Below are positions 34,045 to 46,351 of a DNA stretch of 64,000 bases, one piece after another. Position 1 is the stretch's first letter. Each line of letters starts with the position of its first letter. The stretch comes from Bidens hawaiensis (taxonomy: Eukaryota; Streptophyta; Magnoliopsida; Asterales; Asteraceae): assembly GCA_021521415.1 (NCBI GenBank), contig JAIQDT010014363.1:1-64000 (forward strand). The letters run 5' to 3'. Both the position numbers and the translations under genes were made by a program. The notes under the pieces are model-generated. The model was given only the letters and a program-made list of their open reading frames with translations, did not search any database and was not told the DNA's origin.

Positions 34045-34513
34045 CAAGGTTGTAAAAGTCGTTAAGCGGACCCTAGGCGGCCGACTGGAGAGTTGGGTGT
34101 ACTCGGAGTACTAGGGGAGTACTCGGAGAGTACTCGGACACGGTAAATATAAAGAAAATTAGTTTTTAGATATTATATATATGTCGAATATAATAAATTT
34201 ACTAATATTTACAACAAAATAGGTAAAGATCAATATATATAAGAGAAATACATTTTTAAATAATAAATTAATTTAAAAATTGTTAGTCATTACGTTAGAA
34301 AATGATTTATTTGTTTAATATTAAAGAAAATACGAGTTATGTTTTATTTTTTTAAGCCAACATCGACTCAAGTTCCTCGACTAGTTGCGATTTTGACTAA
34401 GGTTGATCAATTCCTAGTAACTAGGCAGAATTAAAGAAACTCGCATCAGCGACATACCTTGTAGCAAGTACTCGGGGAGTATTCGGCCTTGGAAACCTAC
34501 TTTTACAACATTG
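34045..34513. mobile_element. hAT MITE, family I, copy 2 (469 bp)
   Basis: Ends CAAGGTTGTAAAAGTCG and CTTTTACAACATTG. Exact 8-bp duplications CTTGCTAC (34037-34044 and 34514-34521). Interior matches copy 1 at 15224. Confidence 0.9.
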
Positions 34514-35146
34514 CTTGCTACAGTAGAATATGTGAGAGGCTAAGAACGCGCCTTATAATTATAATACAAATGGCTAAATAAAAATTGTGATAGATAAATA
34601 TTATATGTAGCGAAACCTTAAAAAGTGGGTACCGAATTAATATCGAAAGTACCCATTTCCCCGTGCCCGGTAATAACTAGAGTTCATTAACTGTAGTTGT
34701 AAACTTGTAATGTTGTACAAGGTAGTCTTTCTTTGGCAAACATGTCCACTGTTCAGTTCAGATCTAACAGGAAACAATGAAACCGATAGAATGTCATGGT
34801 TTCATCTTAGAGTTGAAAAATGTTTTTTACTTTTTACTTTTGTGAGTGAATTAGTGAATGCATGAGATTGTATTGTGGATGTGCATATGATGTGAAAGTT
34901 CTTTTTTTATCACTCCAAGGCTAAATGTTTGAATATGTATATTGTTATTGTAGAATAATACCAACATCTGAAAGGAGTAAGCTGTGTTATAAAATGCCTG
35001 AAGACAACATAATATTTCATTAACTATTACACCAAGAAACTGTATATCAATACGAAATTGTGCAACATAACAAATATGTCTTGACAAATTAACAAAGATG
35101 ACAAGCAATGCATCATCTTGTATATGTAATTTGATCCTACTTTACC

Positions 35147-38100
35147 TCAAATACTTTTAAGTTTATCCATAATATGCTGCATCGCATGTACAATCTTTCT
35201 CATATTCATTCTTTCTTGTGGAGAATCCATAGTGCATGATACTCCAATCTTGACTGTCGAAGTCAAACATTCCACAATTTTCTTCACATTCTCTTCATTG
35301 TTTTGAATAAAAGTTTTACCCTCTTGAAAAACATTTGAATGTTAACATCAACAATATCCATTATATTGTCCGGCAAGGCCTTGGATGCAAGTTCATGAAG
35401 GCTAAGGTCTTCGTTAAAGATGTCGTTAGTTGGTCTTTTTCCTGTCATCGCCTCTAGTAATAATATTCCATAACTATATACGTCCCCGCTACTTGTCATC
35501 TCATTTCCAAGACCATACTCTGTAATTCGCAAGCAATTATTTTGGAATAAAGGTATAGGGGCGTTCAACAAATCCAATTTTGAATATTCAAAGTATTTGA
35601 ATAGAATTTAAAGTTGGAATATAATCAAAAAATGTGATTTGTATTCAAAATAGCTGGTTCGAAATTTGTCTTGATACGAGTTTAAATTCGAATTCAGTAA
35701 AAAAATATATTTTAATTATAATTTCAAAATCACTACAAATTTAAGTTCTTTAAAAACAAAAAAACACAACTCTATAAAACAAATAAACTATTCGAAGTTA
35801 TAGCATCCAAATATTCAAATTGGTAATATTCAATTGCATATTCAAAGTAAAAGTACTATGAATTAATAACCAAAGTTATGAATTCAGTTTTTAGTCTTTA
35901 GAACTTAAAAACTTCTTTAATTAATAAAAAATAAACGCACTATTTGAATACGAACTAAAAAAAATCATAAATTCATATTCGTTCAGTATTCAATTGACGA
36001 ACCAAATCGAAGTCGAACCTTGAGATTTGAATATGGATAAAAACAAATAAGTTTTTCAATTAACGAACCAAATAGAAGTTGAAAGTTCGATTTGAATAAC
36101 GAGCACCCCTAGGTAATACTACAAGCGAGTAAATATGACAATCTTCACCTGGAGCGGCGTAACCAATTGTTCCTCTAATCCCAGTTGAGCTATTTGTGTA
36201 TGAAGTTCCAAGAAATCGAGCCAAACCAAAATCTCCAACATGAGCCACCAAATCTTCATCGAGTAGAATGTTGCTAGGTTTCAAGTCGCCGTGAACCATA
36301 GGTGGTACACAATGATTGTGAATATAATCAAGCGCAGATGCTACATCCATAAGAATATTTATTATCTGAACAAGGGTTAATCTTGATGTACATTCACTCG
36401 AATGCAACCAATCATGTAGACTTCCTTTGGGCATAAACTCATAAACTAAAGCTTTGAAATCATTTCCTTCAAAGTCAATACTTGAACATGAAGTTATTAT
36501 TTTCAACAGATTTCGGTGTCGAATGCTTCGCACTCCCTCGCAAAGCTTCTTTGAGCTCCTTGATTTTGAAGATGCAATACTTTTATTGCAACAATTCTAT
36601 TATCATCTTCATCAAGGATTCCTTTATAAACAGAACTGAACCCGCCCTTTCCAATCAAATTGGCTTCAGAGAACCCATCTATAGCTTTGAGAAGTTGATT
36701 GTATGAAACTTTCATCAATTGATCCTTTATTGATGATTGAGATTCTTTGCTCTTGCTTTTCTTCTTCCACCAAACACATGAGAAACATGTTATGGTGAAA
36801 AGTGTGGATGGAATCAAAATGACTATTAAAAAAAGAGGAATCTTATTTTTATGTTTGTTTGAATCATTACATTTTGGTAACCCAAGTTCTACAACGCCAC
36901 CACAAATCCTCTCATTCCCCAAAATAGAGAATGCACTTACATTAGCAAACACTCCTGATGTTGGTACTTTACCCACGAAATCATTATATGATAAATTCAA
37001 ATATGCTAATGAAAACCCTTCCAAGAATTGAGGAACTTGGCCAGATAAATTATTTTGAGAAATATCGAGTTCCATCAGTCCTTTCAAAGAACTTAATGAT
37101 GGTGGTATTGTACCTTGAAATAAGTTACCTTTGAGGTACAACCCCGTAAGGCTAGCACAGCCACCAAGGCTACTAGGAATGTTACCTGATAATTTATTAT
37201 CAGATAAAGCGAGAACACTCAACATTTTGAGGTCTCCAACCTCGGTTGGAAGTGAACCAACGAGGTTATTTCGAGAAAGATCTAGTGCTATGGATATATA
37301 TGGAAGTTGTAAAATTTGTGTAGGTATCTTCCCATTAAGTTTATTGTCATCGAGGTACAGCTCTAATAAGCTATGACAATTTCCTAGACTTGATGGGATA
37401 TGGCCTTCGAACATGTTTGAAGTTAGCATAAGTGTTATGAGTAATGATAAGTTCCCGATGGCATCGGGAATATGCCCTGAAAGTTGGTTTCCATCTAAGA
37501 GAAAAACTTCTAGCTTTTGCAGGTTATCAATGGTTACCGGGATGTTTCCTATGAATTGGTTACCTTGTAAATATAAACTGGTCAAGCCAACAAGATTACC
37601 AGTTGAACTAGGAAGGTTTCCATGCAACTGATTTTGTTCCAAATACAGATGTTGGAGTTGATTGGAAAGATTACCTATTGATGTGGGGAGCACTCCTTGA
37701 AACTTACAACGAGAGAGATCCAAAGTCTTTAATATGGTGCAATTTTGTAACGAATCGATAAAATTTATTTCCTCAGCTTCAATGCTTCCAAAGTTGTTAT
37801 CACTTAAGGATAGATAACTAATCTCTCTTAGTTTAGAAAAGTCGACTGTCAACCTCCCACTAAACTTGTTGTTAGCCATTTCTAAGATGCTTAATATTGA
37901 ACAATTAGATATTGAGGATGGAAGAGGTCCGGTGAGTTGGTTATCCTGTAACTGAAGTTCGACAAGATATGGGAGCATTGTACCTATGGCTTGAGGAAGA
38001 CTACCGTTCAGTTGATTTGCAGGACATGAAAGATAAGTTAGGAGTAAAAGATTGTAAATAGAATGAGGGATGGCTCCGGTTAAGTTACAAGCCCCACAGT

Positions 38101-38800
38101 AAATTTCTTTTAAATTTTTCCAATTGCCTAAGGTATGTGGGATTGTCCCAGCCAACGGATTTCTAGTAACGGAGAACCTTTCCATTGTTGTAATATTCCC
38201 AAGGAATGATGGGATTCCGCAAATTAAGTTATTATCATAAAGTGAAAGAAAAGTACGTTTCGAGAGAAAACTAATCTCCTTAGGTATGCTTCCACCGAGT
38301 TTGTTACGTCCGACAGCAAGCCATTGAAGACGAGAACATCCAGATATGTTAGTTGGGATGATCCCACTGAAATTGTTAAGCGCAACTCTAAGGAAACGTA
38401 GTCTGGAAAGACGGCCAACTTCATGAGGAATAGGTCCTTAGAAAGTGTTGTTTTGTAAAAAGAGCTCACGAAGGAAGCTGAGGTTCCCTACATGAGGAGA
38501 TAAAGAGCCTCCTAGACCTTGATTCTGTAATAATATACGAGTCACTCTTTTGTGCCGCTTCCCACATGTAACACCGGTCCAATCACAGAAATGAAGGGAA
38601 TCGTTCCATGATGTTAGAACTCTGTATGGATCGTGAGTGATCATTGACTTGATCTTTAACAAAGCATGCTGATCGGTTTCATTTCCGCCGATATAAGAAG
38701 ATGAGGTGGTGGTACAAGTTAGAAATAAAATGAGCGTATAAAAGAGAAAATCAACATGAGAGGAAGATGATAAGCAAATATTTGGTTTTTTTGAATTCAT
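35147..38800 (-). pseudogene. LRR receptor kinase (LRR-XII) pseudogene C
   Basis: Starts MNSKKPNICLSSSSH with a signal peptide, LRRNT_2 cap (CDWTGVTC), about 20 LRRs, membrane helix (PLFLIVILIPSTLFTITCF), then a non-RD kinase: IGKGGFSSVYKG, IVAIKVL, MVHGDLKPSNILL, GDFGLA, GYAAPG. Exon 2 carries SSGDVYSYGILLLEAMTGKR and ends at TGA 35147-35149. The intron (35520-36148) holds a 556-bp insertion. Three faults: CAA to TAA in the first LRRs (38438-38440), a 10-bp deletion between two GAAGCATT copies near 36525, and a 1-bp shift near 35330. It is the least decayed of the cluster; full length would be about 1000 residues, as in the family. Confidence 0.9.
35556..36111. mobile_element. MITE-like insertion in the intron of pseudogene C (556 bp)
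   Basis: Ends TAGGGGCGTTCA and, inverted, TAGGGGTGCTCG, flanked by GGTA on both sides (35552-35555 and 36112-36115). Removing it leaves an intron of about 73 bp; the same intron in pseudogene B is 75 bp. Superfamily not settled. Confidence 0.7.
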
Positions 38801-38811
38801 TTTGAATTCAT
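38797..38811 (-). promoter_or_regulatory. Five-codon uORF overlapping the start of locus C
   Basis: An 11-bp duplication (GAATTCATTTT twice on the plus strand) gives a second ATG at 38811. It encodes Met-Asn-Ser-Lys-stop, and its TGA overlaps the main ATG as ATGA. Confidence 0.65.
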
Positions 38812-38844
38812 TTTGGTGAATTATTTGACTGATATCACAAAGGA

Positions 38845-38851
38845 TTTTATA
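38845..38851 (-). promoter_or_regulatory. TATA box of locus C
   Basis: TATAAAA on the minus strand, 45-51 bp before the ATG, in the same place as at loci A and A'. Confidence 0.45.
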
Positions 38852-38965
38852 ATCGGTTTTAGCATTTATGTTATCGTAGACATAGTCAAGCTAATGCCAG
38901 CCATGTATTTCTTGTAAGTTATAATAACCTTCACCCACACAAATTGATTGATTTAATGTTTCCTA

Positions 38966-39150
38966 TTTTTTTTAAACAGCAAACGGGGTAACCCCGTAAC
39001 AAAAAGCGACCCTATGTCCATCATTTTTTGTTTCGGGAGAAACTCGTTGCCCTAAGGCCCACTGCGATAAAACCTGGTTGAGATTGGATTCAAACTTGAG
39101 ACCTTGTAGTCTCATGCCCAAATTTCACTTCTCCTTCGATATCAGCTTAG
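38966..39150 (-). mobile_element. tRNA-derived SINE
   Basis: The minus strand reads AGCTGATATCGAAGGAG (box A-like), GGGCATGAGACTACAAGGTC, TCAAGTTTGAATCC (box B), a body, and a 3' end GGGTTACCCCGTTTGCTGTT with an A run. The first 60 bases fold like a tRNA of the AGCTCAGT...GGTTCGAATCC type. Confidence 0.55.
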
Positions 39151-41845
39151 ATAAAACTCATTGTCAATATTAGTGTTTCCTATTAATTTGATTTTGTCTT
39201 GCCAAGATGAAAATAGAGGAAGAGTTGAATTTGTGATAAAGTAGATATTAGCAAACTAACCATAGGCAGTTTCAAAAATTTTAAAAAGAAAAATATAATA
39301 ATAATAATAATGGAAAAAAACAACCAAGGAGATTACAATTAATACATGGTAGGTACTGTCGGACCGTCGTTGACTTAAGTTTTTCGTGTACCTTCTTTGA
39401 AAAGCTAAAAAAAACTTTCGTGTAACTTCTTTAATCTAGCAACTTGCTAGGTCAAGCTTTTTATATTTTTATTTTTAATTTTTATAAAATGAACGGTTCA
39501 TACTACATAAAAAAGATAATAATTCAAAATCTGTTATAAGTGGAGGCCATTGTTTTTAAAAGTCTACCAAGTACTCCTCAAGTCCTCATCAATCCTTTAA
39601 CTACGTAAACGCGGCAGGATTAGGTGTAAGTTTTTTGTTAGCAAGACAACAAAGCAAAATAAAAGGTTAAAGACAACAAAGTAAATTTTTTTAAGACTAA
39701 CGTGTTTTAATTTGAAATTTTATTAATGTCATAAATTATAAAAGAAAAAAAAATCTAACAACCACTATAGTTTGTTAGATTTAGATCACTACAAGATTTT
39801 AACTCGAGTGGTTTGTTTAACAACCGAACACCCTTACCACCACACTAACTACAATTTTTTGTTAATAGTTTCTCTCTGTGTATGTATATATAAAAGAAAG
39901 GTTAGATAAGTAAAAGTTTTGTGAGAAATGTAAAAAAAATATTTAAACCGTTGGATTCAATCTAACAAAATAAAGGCTTTTTTTTTCTTTTTTTTTTAGA
40001 GTATTGGATTGTTAATAAAAGTTGATATTATTATAGATAATAATCAATATTCTGATAGGAGGCAATGGCTTGGCTATATTAATAACTTGAAAGTTACGGT
40101 TTACTCACATTTAGCTACTGTTGTAGTGCTATCGTTTTTTAAGCGTGGGGTACAAGTTCTTAAGGGCTCTTTAGTTTTGCACATGATAACTACCTTTCCA
40201 CCGCTTCCCCATGTTCCTTATCATTTTTTTTAATTATTTTCGTTTCAGTTCATAAGCAAAGAGATGTAGTTCCACCAGAATTAGATGATGATATCGGAGA
40301 TTCTGATGATGAAGGTAATGGCCAACATGTCTTCGAATCGAGGTTTTCGTTCTTTTAGGCATGACTTATTGTTCATAACTAGCAATATATACTTATTGTA
40401 TTTTTGTGTTTTGATTTGTAGGATGACAGTGATTATGATATAGATGGTTATGAGGAGGACACAAGCATTGTTACTGTAAAAAATAATATTAATTTGCTAA
40501 CGTAACTTAATAACTTTTCTATAGTCATAGATGATGAGAAAGGTTAAAATAAAAATACATATTTTTCTAAGGTATAGGAATTGACATGTGAAATTTATTA
40601 AATAAATTAAAAAGTTGTAAAGTTCATTTGGTTCAAGTCTTATTTGGTAACTAGTGAAAGTCAATATCCCTATTTTCTTGGATCTCAGCGTAACAATAAT
40701 GAAATTTGTTGATATACCATTGCCTGCTTACTCAGATCATCATAGATTATTAATGTGTGCATTCCATGATCGCGGAAATATTCCCCCATGGCATAGCTAG
40801 AATATGGAGCGCGAAATTGCAGAGGGAGCAGGATCCGAAGTGGTGTTTGTTACAAGAATGAAATATTTCATAGCATTCGCTAGCAAAAAGTGTGAGTTAA
40901 GAGCTATGTTGAAGCTCTCTGTTGCAAATCTTTTCTAAACGTTATTTTTTATCCAATCTCGCACTTGGTCTGATCATATTCTTTACTAATAATGGTTGTT
41001 GACTAAAGGATGCACGAGACTCTTTTTTCTAGTTGCTAGGCTTTCAACCAAGTGTTTTTCCTTAGTTTTTATCAAAATAAAAAAGAAGATACATGTCCGA
41101 TTGGAACCCTAATTGATGTCGACTAACAAACAATGAAGATTCAATTATGCTTTAACCAAATTACCTAGAGCATTTTTTATCTTATGTTACAAAGAGTAAC
41201 CAAACAACATAATGTGTTTCCGAGTTCATTTAAGAAAAGAAAAGCAAGGAATTTTTTTTCTTATCTTTTCTTTAGGTATCTTCTCTTTTGCTTCAACTTA
41301 TTTTCCTTCCTAATAGTTCAATTTGGAAAAATACAATTTCTTTTATTTTACTAATCATTTTCTCTTATCTCCCCTCCTTTTCTTTCTTTAAATGAAACTC
41401 GAGAACACCTCTTTTAAATTTTCCTTCCTTTTCCTTTCTTAAATAAAACTCGGGAACACAACATATTTTTTCCATCCCTCCTTTTCCTTCCCTTTCCTCA
41501 ATTAAATGAAACTCGGGAACACAGTGTAAGGATATACATACAGTAAAATTTAAACGTAAAAATCATTTCTCTACCCGCTATTTTTTATCTACGCTCGTTT
41601 GAATTTTGTCTTTTTTAAGCATAACAACGTGTTATTGCATGTAGTGTATATGCATGTATTGACCCAAAATGCTATCCATATTACTATTTTGTTTTTTTAT
41701 ATAATCAATCTGAAACATATCAAGTTATATAATAACTGTAAGATTTATTAGGTACTGGCATCAAATTAAGCTTTGTAACTATTCTTGATGTTTGAAATGT
41801 AAACATATCCTTCGGATTAAAGTTTAACGTTATTATCACTAAAAA
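39151..41845. other. 2.7 kb without a recognised gene
   Basis: 40009-40233 is an open plus frame of 74 codons next to an acidic scrap (ELDDDIGDSDDEG, 40280-40320) bounded by TTTCAG and GT. I do not recognise it. 41200-41530 has three imperfect copies of AAATGAAACTCG-GAACAC-type sequence with C/T-rich spacers. Confidence 0.4.
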
Positions 41846-42293
41846 TCTACTACTCTAATAAAATAATACTACCATTTGTCATTCTCTAAGCCATTTTCAC
41901 ATTTTTTAAACTCATTTTGTTATTTGAATCCTATGTGGGCCAACCCAACCCTAAATAGTATATATAAAACAAGTGTGTTAATGTTTATTTATTTATTTTT
42001 TTCTTTTTATATTTAACGTCATGTTTATCCTTAAATAATAAAATAAAATAATTTAGCTATAGAAAAAGAGCATGCCAAGTGGGATTGAAGTGGTCAAAAC
42101 ATTGCTTTATTATTAATTTTTTAGTATTTTCAGGTATATAATATAAAAGTCAATTAAAATACTTTATTTCTTAAAAAAATTTCATTATATACATTGACAC
42201 ATTCTCATAAATTTGTTTATCGACATACTAACCATTTATATTTATTCTTGGTTTATTTTGAAAAACTAGAATCATGAAGTTCTTTTCTTAACT

Positions 42294-42338
<45 letters not shown>

Positions 42339-43162
42339 CTAGCTTTTATTTTCTGTAATACGGAGGAGTTTTATATTATTAGTTTCTAATTTTAATATAT
42401 TTTTTTGGATTTTAATTTTATTTATTGTAATGAAGTTATTAATATACTTAGGATTTGATGATTAAAGTGTTTCACAAATATATTAGATGTTATAACCCGG
42501 TTTAGAGGCTATATGGGTTTGGTAAGACCCATGACCCACTCTCAGTTTTTGAATTATAAATAATATTTTATAAAAATCCATATACTAATTTTTAGTATAT
42601 CCTTGTTTTATAGGATTTTCATATAAAATATTTGATGAAATCAATTTTTAATATAATGAGATGTTATAACCCGTTTAAAAGGCTATCTGAGTTTGGTGAG
42701 ACCCATACTCGTGAATTCAGTTTAAATGCATGAGAAACCTTTAACAAATAAAGCAATTTGATGGCTTGAGAGAATTTAAGGATGTTTCGTTTATATATAT
42801 TTAAGATTAAGATTTAATACATAATCTTGTTTTATTATTTATGGTTGGCTTGTACTTGAAAGACCTCGTGTTTTCACACGGAAATCTATACGTCACTTTG
42901 TCAAGATTTACAAGCAGACATTGACTAAAAAATTTGATTATTAGGTATATTGGCAAACACAACCGCAAACGTAGTGTACAAGGAAATATTTTCTTATAAG
43001 TAAATATTTGCGTAATGTTTCTTTAGTAATTCCTATAATTTTAATATAAGTTGTAATTTTATTAACAATATATAATAATTGTGTTGTCAATTGTATTTTG
43101 ATTAGTGTTCAAATTTTATAATTTTTATCAATTTTTCATGTAATACACGGGGCTCAAACTAG
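41846..43162 (+). mobile_element. Candidate non-autonomous Helitron (1.3 kb)
   Basis: Starts TCTACTACTCTAATAAAAT after an A, ends GTAATACACGGGGCTC-AAA-CTAG before a T, as Helitrons insert between A and T with TC...CTRR ends. The terminal hairpin is poor. Inside are an AT microsatellite (42295-42337) and a direct repeat GTTATAACCCG-TT (42489 and 42662). No RepHel protein is seen. Confidence 0.45.
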
Positions 43163-43500
43163 TAGTTTATATACACAAGTCCAAGGAGAAGCAAAAAATA
43201 CCAAAAGAAAAAACAAACAGAAAAAAGCCCGCTTAAGTCTGGTAGAGCTAGGCACAAGACTGAGCCCTAATAGGTACAAAAGTGCCAGCCTAGAAGCCCA
43301 TAAACCAACCCATGAAGTTTGAGGACAAAGGCCTAGAGTTGACTCACAAATCACAATTACTCGAAATTAAAAAGTTTTCATAAACAGACATTTATGTAAC
43401 TGGAAATAAGACCTCAAACCCCGAACACAAAGCAAACGATATTTGAACAATTTGTTTGACTCCAACTTTAATTCCTAATAATTCTCAACACACATAATAA

Positions 43501-43680
43501 GGGGGTGTTTGGGATTGCTTATTTTCATCAACTTATAACTTATAAACTTTTTGAAAAGTAATAAGGTGTTTGAGATTGTTTATATTGTGGGAGGAAAAGT
43601 TTTCATAAGCTACAATGTTGTAACTTATTAACTTAATGAAAAGTTATAAGGAGGCAAAATAAGGAATACCAAACACCCCC
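43501..43680. mobile_element. Tourist/PIF-Harbinger-like MITE (180 bp)
   Basis: Ends GGGGGTGTTTGGGATTGCTT and, inverted, GGGGGTGTTTGGTATTCCTT, with TAA on both sides (43498-43500 and 43681-43683). Same end type as the MITE at 10232. Confidence 0.88.
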
Positions 43681-43789
43681 TAAAATAACTTTTATACTTT
43701 AGCTCTAACTTTAACAATAAATAACCATTTAACTTATTCTTTAATTTTTCTCTATCTTTAAACTCTTAATTCGATTCACCCCCTTGTAT

Positions 43790-44035
43790 TTGGTTGTACA
43801 TACCAACCCTCGTTTCATATGTAAAGTCAATATTATGTCTTTCAATTTATTGAGTTATCATTTCTCCCCGTTACATTTGATGATTGGAAAATATATCTTG
43901 ACAAGAAGATTGGTTAGGTCACATTTTGTACGGGCTTATTATCTCGTGTCCGAAAATTTTAATAGGATTCCTCTTTTTTACGTCTCTAAAGGAATGTACA
44001 AAATTAATGACTTATCTAACCAGATAGATTAATCA
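43790..44035. repeat. Dispersed repeat, copy 2
   Basis: Partner of 32330-32575, same orientation. The following 44047-44097 also matches 32840-32890. Confidence 0.7.
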
Positions 44036-44097
44036 TTTTTTTATATTCATAATAAATGTTCTAATGGTAAATGTTGTATTTCTTAAACATTGTCACG

Positions 44098-45248
44098 TAT
44101 ATATTCAATGCATTTAGATTTTCCGAATAAACATTCTAAAGGTTGCATTCCTAAATGACTCACTTAACCATAACTCCTCATACACTAGCGTTATTGTCAG
44201 TGTAGTGCTTGCCGTAGTGGTTGCTCCTAGTAGTTAGGACCACTACGAGTTGTGGTTACCATGGTAGGTTGTTAGGACCACGCCACTCGTCGTGATAGCA
44301 CTAGTCCCTTTTGTCCGATGTTAGGGGGGCCCATGAGTTGTCGGTAGAATCTTCGGTTGTTTTGAACACATCTCACTCACACTACTGGTTCTTTGGAATG
44401 CTAAGGCTGAAAGGCAGGCGGTCGGGGACACTACAAGCGCTAGCCCTAACAAGAAAACTTAGTTAGCACAATGGCTTTCACTCTTTGTATGACAAATTTT
44501 TGTTATTCCAAGCTTCCTCAACGATTGACACACTATCATCAATGACTCTATCCTTGATGTGAAGATATCCATAAACAAAATTACCCTGCTTTTATTTCTT
44601 ATAATTTAGTAACATCCCAACCAAAATTCAATGTTCTTCTCACTTACAATTCAAAAAATAAAAAATTTTATTGGGTATATTTGAATCTCAACTTTAATAT
44701 GGGCATTCTAAATGGATCTAGATCCGTTTTAATATATTATCAATTATGTATAATAAAGAGTAGGACAAACAAACACATTGGTTAATTATAAGATTAGGTA
44801 CATTAAAATGGTTTATTAAATATTCCAACTAAAAATATAGTTAGGGACATAAATGACAATATAATCACGGGCCAAAGACATCTACATAACAAGACAACAA
44901 TGCCTCTTTTCCCATCACGGGTGCCCTAATCATATCTTTTCAATGAAAACTATTGAAAAAACAAATGTTAAATATATTCTAACGGTAATTTAAAATTGCA
45001 AATCATCATATCATATGTTATATACTTACAATTAATACATATCAATTGTTTACGATATTCCATAAATTCTCGCTCTCACATATTAAATATTGACCGCGTA
45101 CCTAACACCGACCTGATATACACCACTAATTAATGTTTTCATAACTAGATCAATTGTCGAATCAGATGTCATATCAATTCACTAATTAGACCGGTCAAAT
45201 CCATTTCAAAAGCCTGATTACACCATCAATAAGTTAATATGTAAATAT
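44098..45248. other. No gene seen; small GC-richer island
   Basis: 44170-44460 is richer in GC with GTAGTGG/CCACTACG inverted words; the rest is AT-rich. Confidence 0.4.
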
Positions 45249-45445
45249 AAGGTTTGGATCAAATACAAATGAAATTAACATGTTAATTGTGATAATCAAG
45301 TTGAGTAATTATGTAATTACATCATAGAGTAATTATGTAATTACTCTATGATGTAATTACATAATTACTCTACTTGTATATATAATTACTCTACTTGATT
45401 CTTACAGTTAGAACGTTAATTTCATTTATACGTTAACTTCTCCAT
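45249..45445. mobile_element. Foldback MITE-like element with a 68-bp palindrome
   Basis: Left GGTTTGGATCAAATACAAAT ... AATCAAGT and right ACTTGATTCTTACAGTTAGA ... AATTTCATTT are inverted. The middle 45303-45370 is a palindrome with 33-bp perfect arms and a 2-nt centre (GAGTAATTATGTAATTAC...). A relative is at 58034-58192. Confidence 0.7.
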
Positions 45446-45854
45446 GTAAATATATAACTAATTTAAAACTAAAAATAAAATAATTTTTTAACTTTTAAAT
45501 TGTTGATGGTGTAATCCGGCTTTTGAAATAGGTTTGATTGGTTCACTCAGTGAACCGGAAAGACGCTTGAATCAAAATCCGGTCTGGTAATGGAAAACAT
45601 TAATGATGTATTGATCAGGTCGTTGTTAGGTACGCGCTCGTATTTTAATGCGTGAGAGTGAGAATTTATGGAATACTGTAAACAGTTGATGCGTATTAAA
45701 TTATAAAATATTGGTCCAACGGTATCATAGTTTGTTACAACATGCTTCCCCTTAGAGGTCGATGGTTCAAGTTTCAGGGTGAACATTGGTGTACTATTAT
45801 TAATAGTAGATTAAACTGTTGTTAAAAAAATAATGAAGTATAAATTTTAGATAG

Positions 45855-46155
45855 TCAGTGCCGGCTTTGTGAGAGGGGCGGGGGAGGGGGGGGGGTCGGA
45901 TTACCTTGGTAGGGATTTTTAAAAATATTTATATATTTTTAAAATATGTATTTTTAAAAAAAAAATTGTTTAAACCTAATAAAAAAATAAAAATTTAATT
46001 GCACAACCAAGTCTTAAGTAAGCCCATTTACAATTTAATTATTTAAAAAAATTACTTAAGGCTCAAATGCTTTCTTGCATTACCAAATTTAACAATTCTC
46101 ATAGACATCTCTTTATTTAAGGGGCTCTGTCCGTTTGGACTCGTGGCCGGCTCGG
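45855..46155. mobile_element. Degenerate relative of hAT MITE family II
   Basis: CAGTGCCGGCTTTG at one side and GTGGCCGGCTCGG at the other, GGGGCGGGGGAGG near the left end and a TTGTTTAAACCTAA-AAA stretch shared with 19537-19917. No target duplication can be defined. Confidence 0.4.
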
Positions 46156-46351
46156 ACTACCTTTAGCCAATAGAGGCCGCGTATGTAGTACCCGACGTTA
46201 TTTAGTTGTTCGTTCCAAAAAAAATAGTGTATAAGTTAGTAAATGCTTCAATAATTATTTATTAGCACATCCAAATATCCAATCACAGCATAAAAGGACA
46301 TCCAAACAAGCATCCATCTTTGAACACCACCTCACCACTCATCATTTCAAA

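Noticed and set aside
44199..44440. CACTA element ends (TAGTG and CACTACAAG)
   Set aside because: The two words point away from each other, and no inverted end or 3-bp duplication was found.
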